Shown piece by piece: positions 35,181 to 43,377 of a DNA stretch of 49,527 nucleotides (position 1 is the first letter of the stretch; the number at the start of each line of letters is the position of its first letter). A program made the translations under genes and the position numbers. Location: NCBI GenBank assembly GCA_025454525.1, contig JALOOG010000034.1, positions 1 through 49,527 on the forward strand. Direction: 5' to 3'. The notes beneath the pieces were generated by a model that was given only the letters and a program-made list of their open reading frames with translations, did not search any database and was not told the DNA's origin. The stretch is from Anaerolineae bacterium (GTDB taxonomy: Bacteria > Chloroflexota > Anaerolineae > Aggregatilineales > Phototrophicaceae).

Positions 35181-35903
35181 TCACGCGGATTCAAGCTCTC
35201 GCCCGATACCCGTGTTACACCGGCCACGCCGTTGAATCAGATCCCGTGTGAAGGCGAGATAATCGGTAATCCCCCAAGCGCTACCGATCCCGCACGTTGT
35301 GCCGTTAAGGATCGCTTGACGCAGATCGTCGGCCGTTTGACCCGGAAACACGGTTTGACCTGTGCCGATCGCGCCGAGTGTGTGCGCGTCACTATTGCCC
35401 ACTTGCGGCAAGCCGATACGATGTGCAAGGTGTCGGGCCAATAAATTCGTACCGGGGATCAACACGCCCGCGTTATGCACTTCGATCGCATCAAGTCCCC
35501 AATCGATCAATAACTGTGGGCGAAAGAAATATTTCGGCGCGTGTCGGGCCACAAAGCCCATTTGAAAGTGAAATGGGTGTGCTAAGATCGCGATCCCGTC
35601 CTGTTCATGGATCGCGGCGATGGTTTCGGCTAAGGATAAGGCCCGCGGGATTGGTTCTGTCACCCATAAAGCCAACACATGCGCTTCGGCGCTGCTCACT
35701 TCCACCCCCGGCACGATCTCGAAGGGGTATCGATGTCGCCGTTCATAAGCCCATAAACTCGCATCCAAGCGATCGTGATCGGTGATGGCGATCACCGCTA
35801 ATTCCCGTTGTTGTGCGACCTGATCTAAAACTTGACGCACCGAAGCCAACCCGTCGCTAACGGTGGTGTGCATGTGGAGATCTGCGCGTGACTGTTTTAA
35901 CAT
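35181..35903 (-). CDS. PHP-domain metal-dependent phosphoesterase
   Basis: A 240-residue PHP-fold protein. Metal-binding motifs are DLHMHTTVSDG (His10, His12, Asp17), AITDHDRL (Asp42, His43), the Glu in PGVEVSS, AILAHPFHF, and GNSDAHTLGAIG near the C-terminus, all expected for a trinuclear active site. Members hydrolyse phosphoesters such as 3',5'-bisphosphonucleotides or nucleotide ends. Single-copy and monocistronic here. The start at 35903 gives the standard PHP N-terminus. Confidence 0.9.
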   Translation of the reverse strand: MLKQSRADLHMHTTVSDGLASVRQVLDQVAQQRELAVIAITDHDRLDASLWAYERRHRYPFEIVPGVEVSSAEAHVLALWVTEPIPRALSLAETIAAIHEQDGIAILAHPFHFQMGFVARHAPKYFFRPQLLIDWGLDAIEVHNAGVLIPGTNLLARHLAHRIGLPQVGNSDAHTLGAIGTGQTVFPGQTADDLRQAILNGTTCGIGSAWGITDYLAFTRDLIQRRGRCNTGIGRELESA

Positions 35904-35989
35904 CCGCTTTCCTTTCCCCGTAATGAAGTTTAAGCATAACGACTTTATGTGAATCCTTGTTTAAACGTGTGTTATTGTCATGCAAAAAA

Positions 35990-36010
35990 TGAAACGTTTC
36001 AGTTAAAATA
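35990..36010 (+). promoter_or_regulatory. LacI-type palindrome abutting a TTAAAATA promoter box
   Basis: TGAAACGTTTCA (35990-36001) is a perfect 12-bp palindrome with central CG, the form favoured by LacI/GalR-family repressors. It is followed at once by TTAAAATA (36003-36010), which ends 52 bases before the glycosidase start. Repression of the glycosidase gene in the absence of a sugar is the likely meaning. Confidence 0.5.
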
Positions 36011-36062
36011 GAGGAGTTGTCAAACAACGAAGCGGTCTCATCACCGTTTCACAGGAGTCCTT

Positions 36063-37526
36063 ATGACTTGGGCGAAAAAACCCATTATTTACCAGATCAA
36101 TACACGCGTCTGGCTTACCGAGTTAAGTCAACGCTTTCAACGTCCGATCACCCTCCGCAATCTTCCCGATCAAGTGTTCGATGAATTAGCCGATGATCAA
36201 TTTGATGCGGTTTGGTTGATGGGCGTGTGGACGCGCAGCACCGCCACCCGCAACAGCGCCTTAAATTACCTGCACGAATATCGCCCGGTGTTACCCGACC
36301 TAACCGAACAGGATGTGATCGGATCCGCTTATGCGATCGGCGCGTATGAAGTCGATCCGTTTGCAGGCGGCCGTGATGGACTCGCGATCACCCGTGCGAA
36401 ATTGGCCCAACGTGGCATCCAATTGATCTTAGACTATGTGCCGAATCACGTCTCCACCGATCATTATTGGTTGCGAACACATCCCGAATATTTTGTGTCG
36501 GGATCGTTGAGCCTGATCCGCAAATATGGCGGTATGTTCTTTCAGACCACCGATCGCTATGGACGCAAGTATGCCGCTGCCCATGGACGTGATCCGTACT
36601 TTCCCAGTTGGATCGATACCGCTCAACTCAACGTGTTTCATCCCGGTTGCCGTCAAGCGATCATCGACACCCTCTTAGACATTGCCAGCCAATGTGACGG
36701 GGTGCGCTGTGATATGGCGATGTTGATGATGAATCATGTCTTTAATCGCACTTGGGGTCATTTTATCCAAGAGAGCGTGCCTGAACGCGATTTTTGGGAG
36801 GAGATCATCCCTGCAATCCGGGCGCAACATCCCGATTTTCTGTTTATCGCGGAGGCGTATTGGGGCCTAGAGTACCCGTTACAGCAACAAGGCTTTAACT
36901 TCACCTACGATAAAACCTTGTATGATCGCCTGTTTTTGGATGAACCGGAGAAGCTGTTGGCCCATTTGCGCGGCGGCCTAGCCTATCAGGAACAGACGAT
37001 CCGCTTTATCGAAAATCATGATGAGAGTCGCGCCGCGGCCGCTTTCGGCACGGCCAAGAGTCGGGTAGGGGCGTTATTGATCCTTACCTTGCCGGGCGCG
37101 GTCTTATTGCATGACGGGCAATTTGTTGGGCGGAAGGTCAAGTTACCCGTACAGATCAACCGCCAACCCGATGAACCACGCGATGAGGCGCTTCTGGCTT
37201 ACTATCGCGAGTTGTTACGCGAGGCCAAAAATCCGTTATATCAACAAGGTCAATGGCAATTGCTTAGCACCTTAGACGAACAGATCATCGCTTATATGTG
37301 GAGTTATGACGGTGATTATCGCCTGATTGTGGCGAATTTGAGTGCCAAACCCGTCGAGGACACGATCTCGTTACATCGGTGGAGTGGCGAACTGGTGGAT
37401 GTTTTTGATGCAAGGCAACGTTGTCCTTTGGGAACAGACGGCACGGTCAAGATCCGGCTTGGAGGGCATCAAACCGGCATCTTCCGGTTAGAATCCGCGC
37501 CCGTTGCAGAATATCCGCGTGGATAA
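36063..37526 (+). CDS. Alpha-amylase family (GH13-like) glycoside hydrolase
   Basis: A 487-residue cytoplasmic enzyme with the (beta/alpha)8 conserved regions of the amylase family: region I DYVPNHV (124-130), region II GVRCDMA with nucleophile Asp217, region III FIAEAYW with acid/base Glu264, and region IV IENHDESR with His319 and Asp320. The C-terminal 90 residues (IIAYMWSYDGDYRLIVANLS) fit a beta-sandwich domain C. The opening YQINTRVWLTELSQRF is typical of the family. There is no signal peptide, so its substrate is an imported or internal alpha-glucan or oligosaccharide; exact specificity is unknown. CAGGAG lies just before the ATG, and a LacI-type palindrome is in the promoter region. 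Confidence 0.9.
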   Translation: MTWAKKPIIYQINTRVWLTELSQRFQRPITLRNLPDQVFDELADDQFDAVWLMGVWTRSTATRNSALNYLHEYRPVLPDLTEQDVIGSAYAIGAYEVDPFAGGRDGLAITRAKLAQRGIQLILDYVPNHVSTDHYWLRTHPEYFVSGSLSLIRKYGGMFFQTTDRYGRKYAAAHGRDPYFPSWIDTAQLNVFHPGCRQAIIDTLLDIASQCDGVRCDMAMLMMNHVFNRTWGHFIQESVPERDFWEEIIPAIRAQHPDFLFIAEAYWGLEYPLQQQGFNFTYDKTLYDRLFLDEPEKLLAHLRGGLAYQEQTIRFIENHDESRAAAAFGTAKSRVGALLILTLPGAVLLHDGQFVGRKVKLPVQINRQPDEPRDEALLAYYRELLREAKNPLYQQGQWQLLSTLDEQIIAYMWSYDGDYRLIVANLSAKPVEDTISLHRWSGELVDVFDARQRCPLGTDGTVKIRLGGHQTGIFRLESAPVAEYPRG

Positions 37527-37536
37527 AGGCTTTATT

Positions 37537-37560
37537 GGCCTCATCCGCCGTGATGAGGCC
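37537..37560 (+). terminator. Perfect 9-bp hairpin after the glycosidase
   Basis: GGCCTCATC (37537-37545) pairs with GATGAGGCC (37552-37560) around a 6-base loop, 10 bases after the stop. Only TCTT follows, not a full T tract. Confidence 0.55.
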
Positions 37561-37620
37561 TCTTGGCCAATCCACGCCGATCGCCTATAGTCTACGGGCA
37601 TAGTTGACCCAGAGGATTGT

Positions 37621-38865
37621 ATGACTTCGCCGATCCGCGTCTTACATTTTGCCGATTCGCATATCGGTATGGAAAATTACGGTAAAACCGATCCCGCCAG
37701 TGGCTTGAGTAGTCGGGTGGTTGACTTTTTACGCCGCATGGATGAGATCGTCGAATACGCCCGCGAACATGAGGTGGATCTGACCATTTTCGCCGGGGAT
37801 GCTTTTAAAACACGCAATCCTAACCCAACCTTTCAACGCGAATTTGCCCACCGTATTCGCGATCTCTCCCTGTTAGCGCCGATCGTGTTATTGGTCGGAA
37901 ACCATGATCTCCCACCCAGTACGCTTAAGGCCTCTAGCATTGAGATCTACGATACGCTTCAAGTGCCGAATGTCTGGGTGGCGTATGATTATGAAGGACG
38001 GGTGATCGATACCAAACGCGGGCCGGTGTATGTAGCAACCGCACCTTATCCGATCCGCGCCCGTCTCTTAGAGCGTTTATCTACAACGGGACACACGATC
38101 GCTCAAACCGATGAACTCTTACAAACTGAACTCACCCGCGTCTTAGAGGCCTTAGCCACAGAGGCCGATCAACATGCGATGCCACGACTCTTGACCGGAC
38201 ATTTTACGGTGGGCGGCGCGGTGGTCGGTAGCGAACGTGGGATCATGTTGGGACGTGATATTGCCGTATCGAAGACCTCTATCGCCGATGATCGGTGGGA
38301 TTATGTGGCGTTAGGGCATATCCATAAACATCAAAACCTCACCGTGGGGCGGATCGATGCGCCGCCGGTGGTCTATAGCGGCAGTATTGAGCGGATCGAT
38401 TTTGGGGAAGAAGGCGACCCCAAGGGCTTTTGCTGGGTGGAGTTAGACCGTGATGCGACCGAATGGCGCTTTGTTGAATTGTCCGCACGCCCGTTTATCA
38501 CTTTAAAGGCCGATCTCCGTCGTAGCCATAATCCGACCCAAGACGCACTCTTATTGATCGATAAACATCGCTTACATCAAGCGGTGGTACGGATGATCGT
38601 ACAGTTTACCCCCGAAAGTGAAGCACGCTTTAATGAGTTGGCCATCCGCAATGCGATTCACCAAGCTGGCGCATTCTATTTTGCCGCCCTGAAAAAAGAG
38701 GTTGAACAACCGATACGGGCGCGCTTGGGGGCGAATCCAGAAGGCCTCACCCCACCCGAATTATTAGAGCGTTACCTGATCAGCAAACAGATCGATGAAA
38801 CCCGTCGTGTTGACTTGTTAGAGGCCGCCGACTCGATCTTTAACATTGAAGGCCCAGAGCGTTGA
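37621..38865 (+). CDS. sbcD: SbcD/Mre11-type DNA repair exonuclease subunit
   Basis: A 414-residue calcineurin-like phosphoesterase of the SbcD/Mre11 group. Metal ligands are visible in FADSHIG (Asp12, His14), FAGDAF (Asp60), VGNHDLP (Asn94, His95, Asp96), LTGHFTVGG and ALGHIHKHQ. A capping domain and a C-terminal part of about 120 residues follow. SbcD normally forms a nuclease with the ATPase SbcC, which processes DNA ends and hairpins. No sbcC lies next to it in this window; the next gene is a TIR-WD40 gene 125 bp downstream. It may find its partner elsewhere or act in another complex. Confidence 0.88.
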   Translation: MTSPIRVLHFADSHIGMENYGKTDPASGLSSRVVDFLRRMDEIVEYAREHEVDLTIFAGDAFKTRNPNPTFQREFAHRIRDLSLLAPIVLLVGNHDLPPSTLKASSIEIYDTLQVPNVWVAYDYEGRVIDTKRGPVYVATAPYPIRARLLERLSTTGHTIAQTDELLQTELTRVLEALATEADQHAMPRLLTGHFTVGGAVVGSERGIMLGRDIAVSKTSIADDRWDYVALGHIHKHQNLTVGRIDAPPVVYSGSIERIDFGEEGDPKGFCWVELDRDATEWRFVELSARPFITLKADLRRSHNPTQDALLLIDKHRLHQAVVRMIVQFTPESEARFNELAIRNAIHQAGAFYFAALKKEVEQPIRARLGANPEGLTPPELLERYLISKQIDETRRVDLLEAADSIFNIEGPER

Positions 38866-38929
38866 TGTAAAGCGCGAGTTAAAACGATTAAGGTTTGTCT
38901 GTACCCATTTTAAGAATGATCGGTTTTAC

Positions 38930-38958
38930 TTGACGGTCGGAAAACTTTTCGCAATAGT
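38930..38958 (+). promoter_or_regulatory. Candidate sigma70-type promoter of the TIR-WD40 gene
   Basis: TTGACG (38930-38935) and AATAGT (38953-38958) are separated by 17 bases, 32 bases before the start codon. It is the best -35/-10 pair seen in the window, and suggests the gene is transcribed independently of sbcD. Confidence 0.5.
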
Positions 38959-38990
38959 ACGTTATTCTTAAAGGGCGGAGAGTTTTTTTT

Positions 38991-40382
38991 ATGAGACGTG
39001 TCTTTATCAGTTACGCCGGGCCGGATAGTGAAGCAGCTTTGTATGTCACCTCATACTTGCGCTCTTTAGGTGTGGATGTCTTTATCGATTACGATCGCAT
39101 GATGCACGATGGCACGTTCACCCGGCGGGCAGAAAATGAGTTAAAATCACGCCGTTGTATGATCTTCATACAAAGCCCCGAAGCGATGAAATCGCCCTTA
39201 GCACAGACCGAACTTGAATACGCTTATCAACAAGATATTGAGATCATCCCGATGGTCTTAAAGCCGTTGAATGTGCGTGAAACGGGGGAATTTCGCTTTT
39301 TGTTGACACTAAAAACGATCGATATGAGCGCTTATTTGCAACAACATCAGGCCAAAGATGCCTTAGATAAACTTCGACAACGCCTTTCCGATCAACCGAA
39401 CACCCGTAGCGCGATCAATGTCAATAATGCTGATCAACTGAAAGAACGCTATACCCTGCAAGGTCATAGCAGTTGGGTGCGCGAGATCGAATTTTCACCC
39501 GATGGTTATTTGCTTGCTTCTAGTTCCAACGACAACTCGGTGTGCATCTGGGATATGCGGACAGCCCAACGTACCGGAACACAACCGCGCATGATCTCGC
39601 GCATCCTAGAACATGGTTCATTGGTGTGGGGCATGTCGTTTTCACCAACCGCTCCGCTGTTTGCAACCGGAGCGGGCGATGCGACGATCCGGTTATGGGA
39701 TCTCAACAGCCTACCCGAAACTTATGAATTGACGCGCTTGATCGATCATAAACAAGCGGTCTATAGTGTCTGTTTTTCGCAAGATGGCAAACTTTTAGCA
39801 AGCGGATCGCACGACAACCGAGCTTATGTTTATGACATCGATCGAATCGATCACACCGCGCAAGCCAAACAAGTGATCCCATTGCTTCATGCGGGTCATG
39901 TCTATTGGGTGACATTTTCGCCGTCCAATCATTTGATCGCGACCACTTCCCGCGATAGCGCGGTGCGTTTATGGTCTTATGAGTATGAACACTTGGGCGA
40001 TCTCAGCAAAGAGAAACCCCGCTTTTTAAGTGGTCATTCGAGTTGGGTGAACTCCGCCACATTTTCGCCTAATGGATTGATCCTCGCCTCAGCCTCACAT
40101 GACACCACAATTCGTTTATGGGACGTGGAAACGGGCCAGACGATCCACATTTTAACCGGACATCAAGAGTCGGTGAACACGGTCGCATTTTCCGCTGATG
40201 GCAGTCTCTTAGCGTCCGCCGCCAAAGACGACACGGTGCGCTTGTGGGATCTACATTCGTTTAAAGAACTCGCCATTATTCGCGGCCATCAAAAAGGGGT
40301 TAATTCGGTGGTGTTTTCACCGAATGGCCTCAATCTCGTGACTGGATCGGGTGACACCACCATTAAATTTTGGGGACTTTAA
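38991..40382 (+). CDS. TIR domain fused to a seven-bladed WD40 propeller
   Basis: A 463-residue cytoplasmic protein. Residues 1-140 form a TIR domain: RVFISYAGPDSE (box 1), LGVDVFIDYDRM, and SPLAQTELEYAYQQ, in which Glu74 sits where TIR NAD hydrolases have their catalytic glutamate. From about residue 154 there are seven WD40 repeats, recognisable by GH near the start and WD/WS/WG at the end (LQGHSSWV...CIWD through IRGHQKGV...KFWG), enough for one closed propeller. Bacterial TIR proteins often destroy NAD+ on phage infection; a propeller would be the sensing or assembly part. GGAG lies 10 bases before the ATG with eight T between. Function in defence is an inference. Confidence 0.92.
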   Translation: MRRVFISYAGPDSEAALYVTSYLRSLGVDVFIDYDRMMHDGTFTRRAENELKSRRCMIFIQSPEAMKSPLAQTELEYAYQQDIEIIPMVLKPLNVRETGEFRFLLTLKTIDMSAYLQQHQAKDALDKLRQRLSDQPNTRSAINVNNADQLKERYTLQGHSSWVREIEFSPDGYLLASSSNDNSVCIWDMRTAQRTGTQPRMISRILEHGSLVWGMSFSPTAPLFATGAGDATIRLWDLNSLPETYELTRLIDHKQAVYSVCFSQDGKLLASGSHDNRAYVYDIDRIDHTAQAKQVIPLLHAGHVYWVTFSPSNHLIATTSRDSAVRLWSYEYEHLGDLSKEKPRFLSGHSSWVNSATFSPNGLILASASHDTTIRLWDVETGQTIHILTGHQESVNTVAFSADGSLLASAAKDDTVRLWDLHSFKELAIIRGHQKGVNSVVFSPNGLNLVTGSGDTTIKFWGL

Positions 40383-40395
40383 GTAAGGGCAGAGC

Positions 40396-41457
40396 TTAGC
40401 GATTTTCAAGGGAATTGATCATCTCAAACACTTTGTTGATCTGCTCAGACACCATCCAATGGCCAACGCCCGGCGTAATCTCGTAGTACCAGACAGGAGA
40501 TCCTTGATCACGCATCTGTCCGACAAAATCTAAGGTGCGTGCGGGACGATCTACGTTATCAAAAAAGTCCTCCGCACCGATAAAGATCGCGTATCGGGTG
40601 GGATTGGTGTAATTGGGAAGCAGATACTCCCGCGAACCGCCAACCACGGCCCCCGCAAATTGATAGGGAAAGGTTGCGGTGTAAAATTGAGTGATACGTC
40701 CACCCCATGAAAATCCGGTCAAAACGGTCGCCGCTTGATTGATCGGATAATAGGCGCGTACATCGTCTAAAAGGATGCTTAAGACCGCGTAATAGTCATC
40801 ATAACTGACCTCGACCTGATGGTTGTAACTGGGTGTTACCAAAATCACACCTTCATCATAGGCGCGTTGACTGAAAGGGGCGATCATCGAAAAAGCGTCC
40901 CCTTGCCAACCATGGATCGCCACCAACAATGGCCATCCGTCGGGCGGCGGTGTACCACTGGGTTCTTGTACATAATAGTACATCAGATCATCGATCCGAG
41001 AGCGATACACTTGACCCGTGAGCGTAGCAGGCGCAGTGGATGCCAAGGGAAATTCGGCGGGATTGCTATAACGGCTTTGCAGTTGCTGTTGTTGGAAGAC
41101 GTTTAAAATCTCGCTGCCCCGTGTGAGATAGATGATCAATCCTATTACACCGATCACCAAAATGGTAAACGCTATTAAAGACACCATACCACCGCCAGTA
41201 TAGCGTTGGTTACGGGGCTTGGGCATCACTACCGGCCTCTGAGTCTCCTTAGTAGTAACCGCTTGGTCGGATTGTTTGCGAAGATGTTGGATCGCTTTTT
41301 CGGCTAAGATGCGTAAATCCAGATCGGACTCAGTATAACTAAGCTGAGTGAGGGGTTTAATATAAACAGGATTCCCAGAACGTCCGGCTTGCAGAATGCC
41401 TTGTTTCCGTTGTTGGGGGTCTTTGTTTTTCAATAGCGCTAATATCGTTTGCTCCAC
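40396..41457 (-). CDS. Membrane-anchored alpha/beta hydrolase with a HEAT-like N-terminus
   Basis: About 353 residues. The start is placed at GTG 41457, 5 bases after GGAGG; a TTG at 41478 is the only longer option. The first 60 residues (LALLKNKDPQQRKQGILQAG...AEKAIQHLRKQ) look like one or two HEAT-type helical repeats in the cytoplasm. A single membrane helix follows at about 90-111, and an outside hydrolase domain of the feruloyl-esterase/PHB-depolymerase kind: VAIHGWQGDAF (oxyanion), nucleophile elbow GFSWGG with Ser250, GAEDFFD and PGVGHW for the acid and His. Substrate unknown. Convergent with the TIR-WD40 gene, 13 bases apart. Confidence 0.8.
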   Translation of the reverse strand: MEQTILALLKNKDPQQRKQGILQAGRSGNPVYIKPLTQLSYTESDLDLRILAEKAIQHLRKQSDQAVTTKETQRPVVMPKPRNQRYTGGGMVSLIAFTILVIGVIGLIIYLTRGSEILNVFQQQQLQSRYSNPAEFPLASTAPATLTGQVYRSRIDDLMYYYVQEPSGTPPPDGWPLLVAIHGWQGDAFSMIAPFSQRAYDEGVILVTPSYNHQVEVSYDDYYAVLSILLDDVRAYYPINQAATVLTGFSWGGRITQFYTATFPYQFAGAVVGGSREYLLPNYTNPTRYAIFIGAEDFFDNVDRPARTLDFVGQMRDQGSPVWYYEITPGVGHWMVSEQINKVFEMINSLENR

Positions 41458-41634
41458 GAGGACCTCCGCGCACTTCAATTTGATCTATTGTATAGAAAAA
41501 GTGGGTGGATTGACCTTCCACATTTTCACCGCTTACTCATATTATAGAAAATTTGTTAAAACTTTCACAATCTGCCCTTAACGTGTAAACGGTAGTTTCT
41601 CTCTATCTAATCACCATTTGAGGAGAAAAAGACT

Positions 41635-43212
41635 GTGAAAACCCGTTTGCTCACTTTGATCGTGTTATTAATGGTGTGGATCATGGTGCAAGCTCAAAGC
41701 GCACCCGAAGCCACCAACGCGGTGACTTTAGAACCGATTGGCACCTATACCACCGGTCTGTTTGACGAAGGTGCGTCCGAAATTGCTGCTTATCATGCGG
41801 GTAGCGCCACTTTATTTGTGGTCAATGGCGCGGACAAGACGATCGATCTGATCAATATCAGTGATCCCGCTGCTCCCACGCTCACGACTCAAATCGACTT
41901 GAGCGAATATGGTGATGCTGCGAACAGTGTTGCCGTTTACGGTGATCTGGTGGCTGTGGCTGTACAATCTGACCCACCTCAAGATCTTGGTTCAGCGGTG
42001 TTCTTCACGCCAGCGGGCGAATTTATTAACCGTGTCAGCGTGGGCGCATTACCTGATATGATCACCTTTACCCCCGATGGTTCAAAAGCCTTGACAGCGA
42101 ATGAAGGTGAACCGAATGGTGATTACACGGTTGATCCCGAAGGTAGCGTAAGCATTATCGATCTGTCAGGGGGTGCAGAAACACTCACCGATGCCAATGT
42201 CACGACAATAGGTTTCACTGATTTTAACGTTGATGGCCCGCGTCATACGGAATTAGGTACAGATTTGCGTGTGTTTGGCCCGAACGCGAGTGTAGCGCAA
42301 GATTTTGAACCGGAATACATCGCGGTTTCTGCCGATAGCGCGACGGCGTTTGTTACTTTGCAGGAAAACAATGCAGTTGCGGTGATCGATCTCGCGGGCG
42401 CAAGCGTCACTACAATCGTTGCTCTGGGTTACAAGGACTTTAATGTTCCCGGCAATGGTATTGATGCGATCAGTGACGGTACGATCAACATCGCCAATTA
42501 TCCGGTATTCGGGATCTATCAACCGGACGGGATCGCGGTGTTTGAGTCCGACGGCATAACTTATTTGATCACTGCCAACGAAGGTGATACCCGTGATTAT
42601 GATGGTTTTAGCGAAGAAACCGAATTAGGCGAAGCAACCTTAGACGCGGCCACCTTCCCCAATGCGGGCGATCTGGAAGCCTTGAATGGACTTGAAGTGG
42701 TGACGACTGGCGATATTGATGGGGATGGGGATCTGGATCAATTGTATTTACCGGGCGGCCGTTCATTCACAATCTGGGATGCGAATGGCGCGTTGGTGTT
42801 TGACAGTGGTGATCAACTCGAACAGATCACCGCAGTCGTCCTTGCGGCGGACTTTAATTCCACTAATGACAAAAACGGCACATTGGATGACCGTAGCACC
42901 AGCAAAGGCCCTGAACCGGAAGATGTGGAAATCGCGGTGATCGGGGATGCGACTTATGCTTTTATTGGTTTAGAGCGGATCGGCGGCGTGGTGGTTTATG
43001 ATGTCACCAATCCGGCGGCTCCGGTATATGTCCATTATGCCAACAATCGCGATTTTAGTGGTGACGCGGCCGCCGGCACAGCAGGGGACTTAGCCCCAGA
43101 AGGCCTGTTGTTTATCCCGGCCGAAAACAGCCCTAACCGTCAAAATCTGTTGGTGGTGACGAATGAAGTTAGCGGTACGACTACGATCTATCAAATTGTG
43201 ATCCCCTCATAA
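41635..43212 (+). CDS. Secreted choice-of-anchor I family beta-propeller protein
   Basis: A 525-residue exported protein starting at GTG, with GAGGAG about 9 bases upstream. The signal peptide is MKTRLLTLIVLLMVWIMVQAQS. The rest matches the choice-of-anchor I layout: ASEIAAYHAGSATLFVVNGADKTIDLINISDP, ANSVAVYGDLVAVAVQ, PDMITFTPDGSKALTANEGEPNGDY, PDGIAVFESDGITYLITANEGDTRDY (landmarks LTANEGEPN and ITANEGDTRDY) and EGLLFIPAENSP, a propeller of repeated blades often followed by a sorting tag. No anchor is seen at the C-terminus here, so it may be released. No catalytic role is known. A perfect hairpin follows. Confidence 0.88.
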   Translation: MKTRLLTLIVLLMVWIMVQAQSAPEATNAVTLEPIGTYTTGLFDEGASEIAAYHAGSATLFVVNGADKTIDLINISDPAAPTLTTQIDLSEYGDAANSVAVYGDLVAVAVQSDPPQDLGSAVFFTPAGEFINRVSVGALPDMITFTPDGSKALTANEGEPNGDYTVDPEGSVSIIDLSGGAETLTDANVTTIGFTDFNVDGPRHTELGTDLRVFGPNASVAQDFEPEYIAVSADSATAFVTLQENNAVAVIDLAGASVTTIVALGYKDFNVPGNGIDAISDGTINIANYPVFGIYQPDGIAVFESDGITYLITANEGDTRDYDGFSEETELGEATLDAATFPNAGDLEALNGLEVVTTGDIDGDGDLDQLYLPGGRSFTIWDANGALVFDSGDQLEQITAVVLAADFNSTNDKNGTLDDRSTSKGPEPEDVEIAVIGDATYAFIGLERIGGVVVYDVTNPAAPVYVHYANNRDFSGDAAAGTAGDLAPEGLLFIPAENSPNRQNLLVVTNEVSGTTTIYQIVIPS

Positions 43213-43222
43213 CACAGTGAGC

Positions 43223-43255
43223 GGATGGGCGTGATGAGATTGATCACGCCCATCC
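43223..43255 (+). terminator. Perfect 12-bp hairpin after the choice-of-anchor gene
   Basis: GGATGGGCGTGA (43223-43234) pairs exactly with TCACGCCCATCC (43244-43255), loop of 9, 10 bases after the stop. No T tract follows. Confidence 0.6.
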
Positions 43256-43328
43256 ATGCTTGCACCAATATCAACTTCAAAACAACGATGTTCCTCAAAA
43301 ACTCATGTGCGTCTCGTGGTCAAACGCG

Positions 43329-43336
43329 TTAAAATA
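43329..43336 (+). promoter_or_regulatory. TTAAAATA promoter-like box
   Basis: The same octamer as at 29657 and 36003, here ending 41 bases before the start of the LLM oxidoreductase gene. No -35 hexamer was evident. Confidence 0.35.
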
Positions 43337-43377
43337 ACCAAACTGACGTTAGATTACCTTTTCTTAGGAGACTTAAA

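Noticed and set aside
35174-35193. CGCGGATTCA doublet considered as an attachment site
   Set aside because: Only a 10-bp tandem duplication at the end of the PHP gene, with no integrase or second copy.
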